From contig NZ_JAJCLZ010000009.1 of the NCBI RefSeq assembly GCF_020559915.1, forward strand, positions 1-64,000: a stretch of 64,000 bases of DNA, in the 5' to 3' direction. Positions 10,601 to 17,426 of this stretch are shown here, piece after piece (the stretch's first letter is position 1; each line of letters opens with the position of its first letter). Under the pieces are notes generated by a model. It was not told the origin of the DNA. It saw only the letters and a program-made list of their open reading frames with translations, and made no database searches. This DNA is from Ruminococcus sp. 210702-SL.1.03 (GTDB lineage: Bacteria; Bacillota; Clostridia; Oscillospirales; Ruminococcaceae). Made by a program: the position numbers and the translations under genes.

Positions 10601-11873
10601 CAGCGCGGGTAAGGCGGATGCTGTTCCTTACATCATAAGGCAGTATACTAAGGCTGACACAGACGGCAGCTACCCTGCAAGGGCGATAACCGGCAGCGGC
10701 AATTATCACTATATGGAGCTTGCTGAAAATGCAAAATACGACCTGCCGAACTGTTTCAGAGGTATAGGTCAGCTTTATCCACAGGAAATTGAGGATAATG
10801 ACATCTGCAAAAATATCCTTGCGCTTTACGGTCTTGACGGAAACGGCAGTACGATAAAGCTGAATACTAATCTTAAAAACCACAGCAGTGAGTGGGATTG
10901 CTATTACAGAAATACAGATACCCCCGACAATAACGCAGACAAAATAGGTCTTGGTCTTTTTAATGACCTGTATTTTGATGTGAAAGCTAAAACTGATGAT
11001 GATCGCAAAGAAAAATCAAATTCCATTCATGACCTTACTTTGTCGGGAACTTTAACGCAAGAGCAATGGGGTGATAATAAAAAGATCAAAATGACGTCTG
11101 ACACAAACAAGGCGGCGAATACAGGCGGCATTATCGGTTCGTTAAGATATACAGCGTCTGATACACGCGAATACAATTTCTGGAATGTATCTCTTAATGT
11201 TTTGACTATTAGCGGCGAAAGAGTGACCGGCGGCTTTATCGGCTATGTGCCCGACAAATCGCTGTCTATTTACATCAATGAATGTTCAGCCAATGATCTT
11301 TCCGTAAAAGGAACGCTGGCAGCGGCAGGCGGAGTTATAGGCTATATTCAGGGAAAGGCAAATCTGTATGTAAATACCCTTACCGAGAAAACAAGCGAAT
11401 TTAACGAATCTGTTACGTCTGACACTACCAAAGTAAATACCAACTGCGGCGGCATTATCGGTCAGCTGTGTGAAAGTACTAGTACTTTAAGTACAGTAAT
11501 AATAAGAAATGTTACTGTTACAGCGCCCGAAAATAAACATATGGGAAATAACACGGAAACTACCAATCCTGCGCTCAACGGAGTTGGCAGCGCGATAGGA
11601 TTAGCATATAAAAGCAACGTTCTGCTTATAAATTTTAATCTGAAGAATGTTGATATGTATGGTAAAAATGTCGCCGGTCTGATAGGAAATGCAAATACCG
11701 GATTGAACGTAAAAGCCTATAACTGTAATGTTGAGGGAAATGGCAATAGTAAACTTAGCGGTATTGAACATGTAGGCGGTCTGTTCGGTTATTTTCCTGC
11801 CACTGGAACAGGAGAAGTTAAATTTGGCGAAATAAAATATACCAATCACATTGACGGCTGCAGCGTTTCGTGA
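4620..11873 (+). CDS. Giant GLUG-like repeat surface protein, N-terminal part up to in-frame TGA
   Basis: A 2417-aa frame ending at TGA 11871-11873. The start ATG has AAGGAG 8 bases upstream. A basic N-terminus and one hydrophobic stretch (about residues 28-48) act as a long signal sequence. The body is made of many short repeats of the type GGxxGxx (GGIIGQ, GGLVGK, GGVFGV, GGFIGY), in one block near residues 220-510 and again near 2160-2417. These are typical of GLUG/beta-helix adhesins. A 'GCGTYNDPFII' element near residue 1570 resembles the entry of such repeat units. Translation would continue in the same frame after the TGA for another 1021 codons, so this is either a nonsense-interrupted gene or one with readthrough. 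Likely role: adhesion or matrix (inference). Confidence 0.7.
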   Translation: MEHKMLKRKGKNTQPESSFRREHKGLLRRIFAFVIAAAVMTTGMPMQQIADNMPDLDIISKISGLIPDAAMKAAAAEPQYREYAKEVSIASGQDLEAYVNGTLEDSGELVGYNEKDTLTITLNESACNLKNFVGIGTADHPFAGKVTIVLATESNPYGVFTGLTWENSSLFNYVTTDAVVTNQNSSDKDKPVYLKAGGTGTEPLFAKHVVKGEKTQTWHIVVDASARYGGVIGDLGDGAKADIHVGYLNNADVVGGDTAGGICGTMGENSALNLWLDKTIKDTSGKGATSKSLGSVSANKFAGGVIGQMNTGAVLTINEMPKITDERMITAADKNKGKAAGGLVGKANGAKIAFANGVSYTNSGTLNATVTGAPSESGAGGVFGVYSAAEGAEFDIDLSDYNLTGAINVSANAGGGFAGRFELKGNDTESSAAKITIYNETAKDANSDVDFKVKSNKGTVGGIIGKILNVNGNLKNTFTIKNVKTELTLNGDNSQNGGGIVGDLGWYKESKGRTYLKIDGTNKIIVNETEAKGNSGGIAYSVYSSFLDICGENTISGNVESGVVDKVVDYGNYGSVVRFSGKTDLSGLTGVTNALLVNLQTDGGKDDGLIYALGSGSNYDSATKKGWTYIRPKEETKKVEDVSPWGQVIRLIGDKTIEEAGVVSYDTTAHTVTLKGLTAENNEYKIANTVDFMKLALCIQHNTATKSGAFTTSGCETSASILKKNITLTGDVDLRGTGLRGLTRDDGGNTDFTRTLDGGNHKITLAIGEAYGYRGADEAKNEAGKDNGNTGAVYDHKYQGLFAEISKATIKDLTLDGSICIDANADDIYCGAAAAQFSGNTTAENVKSNVKIIMRKDAHRIDVGTIFGVDSDTANVTLNNCTSNFKMTLAGNANSSYNGVSAGTIGHVKNSGSNVTVNGITVSGEMKNSINLKKDGKKEYHFYGYGGLIGVVEHQTTKHEIKLNNVKVSNFSITDSSDNNGTGGLLGGSWNNVNVTIGENSSHDKGVTVDGSKITVENSASKTIGGLVTSSYGYWQVNSLKYTSSSITDSSSSVVGLIVGKGYEDRTLPNTTETNNTEINNAVEPKRLYLEITDPSAYDCAGMTYTGTAGTYDEIVGRTMKGDDIGASGEGFVSIRTSGNKLNMDSSNSNEYKPKTDLGKTQPNQYTRYYYNLDYLREKASQTGGEKATLWSAYTYAAKNIRNDYFGKYSTFPTEETVIDLTGLSYYPVDVSNTIARNRVTFKLYNKEIQNAHGTKYSTRAYSQHYLMQCGLFRNVTKNITLTNCTISGTAAAYRNSLASAAEKLNVQGSGALICGNLEGSSTQKASFTISGLALDGLTIKNLNEADYNTANMALLVRNIGSYTETKISGVSTSGYADNEKAASALIGTAGSDKVLQMTIQFSDMRLDGRKTTSDVNAAAQTAFEKSYKTKSSIFTKATLIHTLQYTSEGGSSAIYNYNYDEDWAADGSAKHNVTYGKEISHSAEFAPDAGDNDQRRYLDKHAADDTNHFTSPESANAKATAATSSTSGVKGGFDFSSFLPYVATEYGGSVTNAHEIAVNHVSKEMGKGCGTYNDPFIIDDGTTLSMVAEILSSGNVSKGFSMYIDNDYLNAATKDKNFEKWDSDKAGGKGHTRIEYNGSEFVAVKKSGDEWVEDTSKSINITKADVCSYLAGAYYLVEGNAENGGTITLSEKFAGLGQAGSDYAFRGVVVGKDYNGNKMVIENPSDKPFVSVSNGCVVKDLDIKVTAKTITLTNDKNGADGQLTYDNGTPVYGAVIGRILGGDNIIDDVSVSFSNTKIQLKTSKNNNDYYKNTTVIPVGGYVGAVVNGGLVFRNMGSEKISPLGKNNFEVYKNTSKQNVDVLNNYLYVNQIVGRVVNAYCFNEAGSYSIASTILDNSDKNYPIPDLNPDSDSKISFKQENGKDVKTMVVPDSQSLFILSEITQSMCGNAGTDGSYTVKKSYGGENKTTHLAKYSAVGTDDTTQPSDFTLAKEDSAGKADAVPYIIRQYTKADTDGSYPARAITGSGNYHYMELAENAKYDLPNCFRGIGQLYPQEIEDNDICKNILALYGLDGNGSTIKLNTNLKNHSSEWDCYYRNTDTPDNNADKIGLGLFNDLYFDVKAKTDDDRKEKSNSIHDLTLSGTLTQEQWGDNKKIKMTSDTNKAANTGGIIGSLRYTASDTREYNFWNVSLNVLTISGERVTGGFIGYVPDKSLSIYINECSANDLSVKGTLAAAGGVIGYIQGKANLYVNTLTEKTSEFNESVTSDTTKVNTNCGGIIGQLCESTSTLSTVIIRNVTVTAPENKHMGNNTETTNPALNGVGSAIGLAYKSNVLLINFNLKNVDMYGKNVAGLIGNANTGLNVKAYNCNVEGNGNSKLSGIEHVGGLFGYFPATGTGEVKFGEIKYTNHIDGCSVS
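11871..11873 (+). other. Single in-frame TGA inside the giant surface gene
   Basis: Codon 2418 of the frame that opens at 4620. The codons on both sides continue the same repeat (…DGCSVS / YTISQTNAS…GGLIG), and no other stop occurs until 14937-14939. One base change (GGA, CGA or TGG to TGA) would explain it; Gly fits the 'CSVSG.TI' repeat style best. Confidence 0.85.
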
Positions 11874-12281
11874 TATACGATCAGTCAAACTAATGCTTCT
11901 AATGGTGCAGGCGGTCTGATAGGAACGAATAATTATTCAAGAAATATCTGCAACAGCAAAGTTGAAAACTGTACCATAAAAGGAGAAAACAGATTATCAA
12001 GAATCGGAGGTATCATTGGCAATAATACCAACGGTAACATATCTGCATATAACATTGTAGTAAATAACGTAAACCTTGAAACTACTTCTTCATACTATGG
12101 TCTGTTCAGCGGATTCAGCAGCAGTAAAACATTCAAGATCGTTGGCTGGAGCGTTCAGGGAACTAATAAGGTTTCGGACAAAACTATTGATAAAAATTTT
12201 GGTGGTACAGGCAATACCGCTACCGTTATCCCCGCCGACTACAACGGCGCGTGCCTTGACGAAAGCACAAGGGGAGAGAAT

Positions 12282-14939
12282 TTGTCGGACATTACAGAGG
12301 CGGCTAACATCAGCCGCGTCGATACAAGCGACGACAATTTCCCATATGCGACCAGCAGCCCTGTCAAGAATGTCGGCACAGGCGCAAAATTCCTCACTGG
12401 CGACGGAACAAGCGCAGAGGCGGTGGAAAGCATAATTGCAGAGTGCGAAGATAAAACCAACCTAAAACACTATACCAATATAAAAGATGATATATCGAAT
12501 TATAACAAACTGAATTTCAGCACAGAGCAGGATATTTTAAAGGATATTCCCGTGATCTTGATCGATAACACAGAGGATATAAAAGAACAAATAAATTCGT
12601 ATCTGAGTATTCTTACAAATAATCAGGTGTCAAAAGCAAGTGCTGTTAAAGTCTATAAGGCAAATATCAACGGTGATAATGTTACGCTGTCAGAATCAAT
12701 CAACGAGTTGACAGTAGAATATGGACTTGATGATAAGAAGCAATTCTTCAATAAATTCAAAGCCAAGCCGGATAAATTCGATAGCGATACCAGAGGACAG
12801 TTTACTCTCATTGATGTGCAGTATACCGACCCTACGGTCAGCAAATCCCCTACTGTGGTCTACCACGTCTATGTGCCGGTGATGACGCGAAAGATATATC
12901 AGTATGATTTCTACACTACGGCATTCAGCGGCACGCAGTATTACCCGAGCAAATATACAAATGAAACGGGCGATAACGGCTTTAACGGCAGCAAGCCTAA
13001 GGTACTTGTCGAAAACTACGATACCCCTGTTACCGCTTATCTGCGCTGGGCTTACCCTGCTGATACTTTCATAAAAGATATAATGGGCGGCTCTTCGGGA
13101 CTTGACTGGAACTATAATAAGGTACTGAACCTGAATGTCAACTTCGGCGGAACTGAGAAAACTATACCTAAAGGAACGCAGTTTGTGCTTATAGACAAAA
13201 ACAATAAGAACAAAGAGTATTATTACACTATAACAGGCAAAGAAAAGTACAATGGTGAAATACTTCAGCTTCCGTTTTCTGATTTTACAGACAGCAGCGG
13301 CAAAGCCTTTAGCGAAGCAGATTTTTCGGATATGGTAAGCAGTCAGCTGGAATTTACTAAGACAACTAAAGCTGACGGGTCTTTCGTTGAGGACGAAAAA
13401 GGAAATATGACGGTAATGATAGGCGGAAAGAAAACCACTATCCGCACTGCTAATGATGGCGACACAGACCGCTTTGACCTCTCGACCGATACAAAAAATC
13501 TGACAGAGGACTACTATCTTACAATGACTACGGCTAAAGCTGAAAATGTACTGTTCCATCAGTTTCAGCTAACTACGCCTTCAAGTCTTTATCCGAATGT
13601 AAGCGGCAAGATAAATGGTGCAGTGCAAAATAATCACTCAGTACAGCTAAATTTTGCCGACCTTTTCAGCAATACTATAGAGGTCGAAACGCTTGAGGGC
13701 AATACAAACGTTGAAATGGATGACGAGAATAATGATGTAAATATCACAACTGTTTCAACTATAACGTTCAATACAACTGACAAAGGTCTTATAGGTGCTC
13801 TGAAAGCACTCTTAAAAAACAATAATATTTCCATTTACCACAGCAGCCATATATTTATGAACAAAAGAAACACTAATGGCGGAGTGGCGGAAAAGATGAT
13901 CGGCGATATTGACGGTATAGAGATGATAAAAGGTGCTGATACGATAGCTGCGTATGATAGTACAGGTGTGGAACTCACAGACCCTCCAAAGCTTGAATAC
14001 AATACGGTCTGCGGAAAAGCGTCAGCGAACTTTTTTGAAATATCTGAGCAAAATAACGAAAAAGCGATCGACCTAAGACCATGGCTGACGGCAGGAGAAA
14101 CGGGAGTTGCTCCGGAAGTTAAGATCAAAACATCTTTTAAGATAATTTATACTCACAGCGGTATAGTCACACAGTTCCCCGAACGGCAGAATTCGGCTGA
14201 GAATACTGATGTAGGAACATATGTCAGCGCCAGATCAAGTATTGCATATGATGCTGCCGATACTACATACAGCAGCAGCGTATCTGACACCGTGGAGGAC
14301 TCCAAAAAATGCTTGTACTACCGCAACGCGATGACTGACGCAAGTCTGAAATTCAACGCTTACCACCCTATATCTTCGGGCACTCCCGATGAGGACAGAG
14401 GCGATGGACAGACAAAAGCGAACGACCAGCTGGGCATCAATACATTTGATGAAGAAACAGAAACGAAGTCGCTGATCCATACAAACGGCATCTACGATGC
14501 CTCGCAGCTTTCTGCTTTAGATAAAAAGAATCTTAAAATACGCTGGACGATCGAACTGCAATGCAAGCAGGACGGCTATACTGACGATCTGAAGCTTTCA
14601 GATTATCTGAACAGCGTTACTATCAAAGGTGTAGACGAGCAGACGCTTGAAACTTTTAATAGCGGTGAACTAGGCAAAACAAAGCTGGAATATTCAGCTG
14701 CGAGGGATAATTTTGAAGAACCCGACAATGCAGGGCTGTTTGATGTATATATCGACTTTGATGTAAAGACGGGTGCGGATCTTGAAGCGGTTGAAAATGC
14801 ATTCTATTCTAATTATAAGATAGTGCTTACGGCTTCGCTTTATGAGGGTTCGGCAATGATCGACGGCTCAGCAGCTGATGATTACATCATTTACACCAAC
14901 GCCCATATCGACCCGAAATTTATCGACAAGGCTTTGTAA
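12282..14939 (+). CDS. Giant surface protein, C-terminal part
   Basis: 885 codons in the same frame as the 4620 gene; the open stretch actually begins right after the TGA at 11874, with 136 more repeat-bearing codons (GGLIG, GGIIG). TTG 12282 has a GGGGAG 5 bases upstream and could be an internal start, but this product would lack a signal peptide. The region is a large non-repeat extracellular domain set rich in Tyr, Asp and Thr (for example 'YHVYVPVMTRKIYQYDFYTT' near 12860). The C-terminus ends …FIDKAL without a sortase motif or membrane segment, so the mature protein is either secreted or held by partners such as the three upstream membrane-anchored proteins (inference). Best read as the C-terminal third of one 3439-aa protein. 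Confidence 0.65.
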   Translation: MSDITEAANISRVDTSDDNFPYATSSPVKNVGTGAKFLTGDGTSAEAVESIIAECEDKTNLKHYTNIKDDISNYNKLNFSTEQDILKDIPVILIDNTEDIKEQINSYLSILTNNQVSKASAVKVYKANINGDNVTLSESINELTVEYGLDDKKQFFNKFKAKPDKFDSDTRGQFTLIDVQYTDPTVSKSPTVVYHVYVPVMTRKIYQYDFYTTAFSGTQYYPSKYTNETGDNGFNGSKPKVLVENYDTPVTAYLRWAYPADTFIKDIMGGSSGLDWNYNKVLNLNVNFGGTEKTIPKGTQFVLIDKNNKNKEYYYTITGKEKYNGEILQLPFSDFTDSSGKAFSEADFSDMVSSQLEFTKTTKADGSFVEDEKGNMTVMIGGKKTTIRTANDGDTDRFDLSTDTKNLTEDYYLTMTTAKAENVLFHQFQLTTPSSLYPNVSGKINGAVQNNHSVQLNFADLFSNTIEVETLEGNTNVEMDDENNDVNITTVSTITFNTTDKGLIGALKALLKNNNISIYHSSHIFMNKRNTNGGVAEKMIGDIDGIEMIKGADTIAAYDSTGVELTDPPKLEYNTVCGKASANFFEISEQNNEKAIDLRPWLTAGETGVAPEVKIKTSFKIIYTHSGIVTQFPERQNSAENTDVGTYVSARSSIAYDAADTTYSSSVSDTVEDSKKCLYYRNAMTDASLKFNAYHPISSGTPDEDRGDGQTKANDQLGINTFDEETETKSLIHTNGIYDASQLSALDKKNLKIRWTIELQCKQDGYTDDLKLSDYLNSVTIKGVDEQTLETFNSGELGKTKLEYSAARDNFEEPDNAGLFDVYIDFDVKTGADLEAVENAFYSNYKIVLTASLYEGSAMIDGSAADDYIIYTNAHIDPKFIDKAL

Positions 14940-14974
14940 AGCTCTTTTTGCGAACAATACATTTGAATAAGAAC

Positions 14975-15019
14975 AAAAAACCACCGATACAGCCGCAAAG
15001 CCGTATCGGTGGTTTTTTA
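14975..15019. terminator. Bidirectional terminator between surface and sucrose operons
   Basis: CCACCGATAC (14981-14990) pairs exactly with GTATCGGTGG (15003-15012), 12-base loop, with an A-run on the left and a T-run on the right. It serves both convergent operons. Confidence 0.9.
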
Positions 15020-15034
15020 TTTGTGACCTGCATA

Positions 15035-16000
15035 TTAGCAGCCGCGTTGTTCAAAAGCTATCTTTCTGTATGAGTCGATAGCCCCCTCGTGCTGTACGCT
15101 CTCGCCGCAGAATTTGTTTGAGAAAGCTGTGCAGCGCTCCAGCTGTTCACTGCTGAGGTCTGAAATGCTGTCCGCCGTGACGCCGAGCGTTTTCAGCGCG
15201 TAGAGGAACGAGCCTATGAAGCCGTCGCCCGCGCCCGTTGTGTCGATGGCTTTTACACGCTCGCTCGCGGCGTGCGCCTGCGCGTTTTTGGTGAAAGCAT
15301 ACGCGCCCTCCGCGCCGCAGGTGTATATGACAAGCTTTACGTTGCCCGCGAAAAGCTTCGGCAGGGCGGCGCTTATCTCGCTCTCGCCCGTGATAAATTC
15401 AAGCTCTTCGTCCGAAATTTTCACGATGTCCGCCATCGGTATAAATTCATTCACCGTGCTGTGCAGAGCCTGCTTGTCTTTCCAAAGCGGGAAACGCAGA
15501 TTTGGGTCGAAGCTTATCATAGCGCCGCTTTCACGCGCGCAGGCTATCGCTTTTCTGTGTGCTTCTTTCATCGGGAAATCGCCCAGCGAAACGCTGCAAA
15601 AGTGCAGCGCATATGCGTCGGCGAACCACTCCGCTTTCACCTGCTCGGCTGAAAAAAGCATATCCGCCGAGGGGTTTCTGTAAAACGAGAACGTGCGGTT
15701 TCCATCAGTTTCAAGGCTTACAAAAGCCAGCGCGGTGTTCGCCTTGTCGGTAAAGCCGATAAGCGAGGTGTCTATCCCCGCGCGTACTAGGTCGCCCGCT
15801 ATCTTTTTGCCGAATGGGTCGTCGCCGAGCTGGGTGATGAATTTCGCGCGGCCGCCCAGCACTGTAAAAGCTCCGCACACGTTTGCCGGCGCTCCGCCGC
15901 TTTTCGGGCTGAAAGCCGTCACGTCCTCAAATGCGCAGCCTGCCTGCGCGGGGATAAAGTCTATCAAAGCTTCGCCTATGGCAAAAAGTGTGTTTCCCAT
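15035..16000 (-). CDS. scrK: Fructokinase (PfkB family) of the sucrose operon
   Basis: A protein of 321 aa of the PfkB/ribokinase family. It phosphorylates the free fructose released when sucrose-6-phosphate is hydrolysed. The N-terminus reads LFAIGEALIDFIP, as in fructokinases, and the second PfkB signature DTTGAGDGFIGSF is at residues 253-265 with the catalytic base D259. The ATG at 16000 is chosen because GAGAGGAGA lies just upstream; a longer frame to 16063 overlaps the GH32 gene and has no ribosome site. It is the last gene of the leftward scrA-scrB-scrK operon, 37 bases after scrB, and is followed by a strong terminator. Assignment to fructose rather than another sugar rests on the operon context. 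Confidence 0.88.
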   Translation of the reverse strand: MGNTLFAIGEALIDFIPAQAGCAFEDVTAFSPKSGGAPANVCGAFTVLGGRAKFITQLGDDPFGKKIAGDLVRAGIDTSLIGFTDKANTALAFVSLETDGNRTFSFYRNPSADMLFSAEQVKAEWFADAYALHFCSVSLGDFPMKEAHRKAIACARESGAMISFDPNLRFPLWKDKQALHSTVNEFIPMADIVKISDEELEFITGESEISAALPKLFAGNVKLVIYTCGAEGAYAFTKNAQAHAASERVKAIDTTGAGDGFIGSFLYALKTLGVTADSISDLSSEQLERCTAFSNKFCGESVQHEGAIDSYRKIAFEQRGC

Positions 16001-16037
16001 TGCAATTCTCCTCTCAGATAGTTCAGATATTTCAGAT

Positions 16038-17408
16038 TTAGAAGTCCCAGACCTGCGCTTCAAAGCCCTTTATTTCAAGCTCGGCGCAGTCGCCATCAGG
16101 ATAAAATCTTGTTGACATTACCGTTTCGCCGCCGTTTAAATACACCTCTATGCTTGACAAATCCGCGATAAGGCGTATGCTTCTCACGTTTGCGACAACG
16201 GCGTTTCTCGTGCCTCTGCCGCAGCCGTACTTTTCGTCGCTGAATTCCATGGTGAAAAGCTGCTTCGCCTTGTCGAAGCGCAGCTCCAGCTTGCCGTCAA
16301 GCGTTATGGTGAAGTCCGCGGTCGGTTCGCCGCATATCTCCAGCGGCAGAGCGTATTTCGCAGTACAGCCGTCGGCGTGGCGGCGCTCGCCCTTTCTCAG
16401 TGCGTCAAATTCGGCAATGGGGTACTGCCGCAGTCTGCCGTTTTCGCCGAGAGTGACTTCGCGCGGTATGGTAAGGCAGTGCTGCCAGCCAAGTTCGGTA
16501 GTGGCGTTGCCGTAAACGCGGTTGTCCATGCCCAGCCAGCCTATCAGTATGCGCCTGCCCTGCGGGTCGAGAAAAGTCTGCGGCGCGTAGAAGTCGAAGC
16601 CCATGTCCCACTCGGCAAATTCGCCCAAGCGGCTGTCTTCCAACCTGCCATCTGCGGGGAAATAGCCCGACTCATTGAGGTTCTGCCACTTAGTTTCGTA
16701 GTGCGGCAGACCCTGCGGGCAGGTGCTGAGGAAGCCTTTGCCGTCCAGCTCGAAATAATCGGGGCACTCCCACATATAGCCATAGCCCTCTTTGTATACT
16801 TTGCCCGTATACTTCCAGTTTATGAGGTCTGCGGATTCGTACACCAGCACGCAGCCCTCGTTGCCGAGAGTTCTCGCGCCCAGTACCATCTTCCAGACCT
16901 CGCCCTCTTTCCATACCTTAGGATCTCTGACATGGCAGGAGCAGAAGTCGGGGTAATCGCTGTTTCGCAGGAGCACCTGCTTTTCGCTGACCTCGCTGCC
17001 GTCGGCGGTGGTGACGTGTATCACGTTCGCGCCCCTGCCCGCCGTAACGTAGTCGTAGTCGCCCTCCATCTTCACATTTCCGGTGTAGAATATGTGCAGA
17101 ACGCCGTCATTTTCAATGGCGCTTCCTGAGTAAACGCCGTGGCTGTCCTCGGGAATATCGGGCATCATTACCGCTTTGTCGTAGGCCATGTGCATGAGGT
17201 CTGCGCCGTGGTAATGTCCCCAGCCGCGGGGCGTGTGGCCGTCGGCGGCTATGGGGCTGTACTGAAAATAAACGTGGTATTCGCCTTTGTAAAAGCTAAG
17301 GCCGTTCGGGTCGTTTAGCCAGCCGTCGGGCGGCTCGATATGAAATCTCTGACGCCATTTCGCGTTTTTGATGCGCTCTCTGTTTTCCATTATCTCTTTA
17401 TTATCCAT
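16038..17408 (-). CDS. scrB: Sucrose-6-phosphate hydrolase (GH32)
   Basis: A protein of 456 aa, normal length for cytoplasmic GH32 sucrases. It hydrolyses sucrose-6-phosphate, the product of the sucrose PTS, to glucose-6-phosphate and fructose. All three GH32 catalytic motifs are present: WLNDPNG with nucleophile D33, RDP at 161-163, and ECPD with the acid/base E214. There is no signal peptide, consistent with an intracellular phospho-sugar substrate. GAGAGG stands before the ATG at 17408. It sits between the PTS permease (18 bases upstream) and fructokinase (37 bases downstream). A beta-fructofuranosidase acting on short fructans is the alternative, but PTS linkage favours ScrB. Confidence 0.92.
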   Translation of the reverse strand: MDNKEIMENRERIKNAKWRQRFHIEPPDGWLNDPNGLSFYKGEYHVYFQYSPIAADGHTPRGWGHYHGADLMHMAYDKAVMMPDIPEDSHGVYSGSAIENDGVLHIFYTGNVKMEGDYDYVTAGRGANVIHVTTADGSEVSEKQVLLRNSDYPDFCSCHVRDPKVWKEGEVWKMVLGARTLGNEGCVLVYESADLINWKYTGKVYKEGYGYMWECPDYFELDGKGFLSTCPQGLPHYETKWQNLNESGYFPADGRLEDSRLGEFAEWDMGFDFYAPQTFLDPQGRRILIGWLGMDNRVYGNATTELGWQHCLTIPREVTLGENGRLRQYPIAEFDALRKGERRHADGCTAKYALPLEICGEPTADFTITLDGKLELRFDKAKQLFTMEFSDEKYGCGRGTRNAVVANVRSIRLIADLSSIEVYLNGGETVMSTRFYPDGDCAELEIKGFEAQVWDF

Positions 17409-17426
17409 ACTTTGCCTCTCTAAGTT

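Noticed and set aside
11871..11873. Selenocysteine at the in-frame TGA
   Set aside because: No SECIS-like hairpin was recognised just downstream, and the repeat context favours a simple substitution of Gly, Arg or Trp.
12076..12435. A 119-codon plus-strand frame inside the giant surface gene
   Set aside because: It is out of frame with the long repeat-bearing reading, has low-complexity basic composition and no ribosome site; it is a shadow frame.
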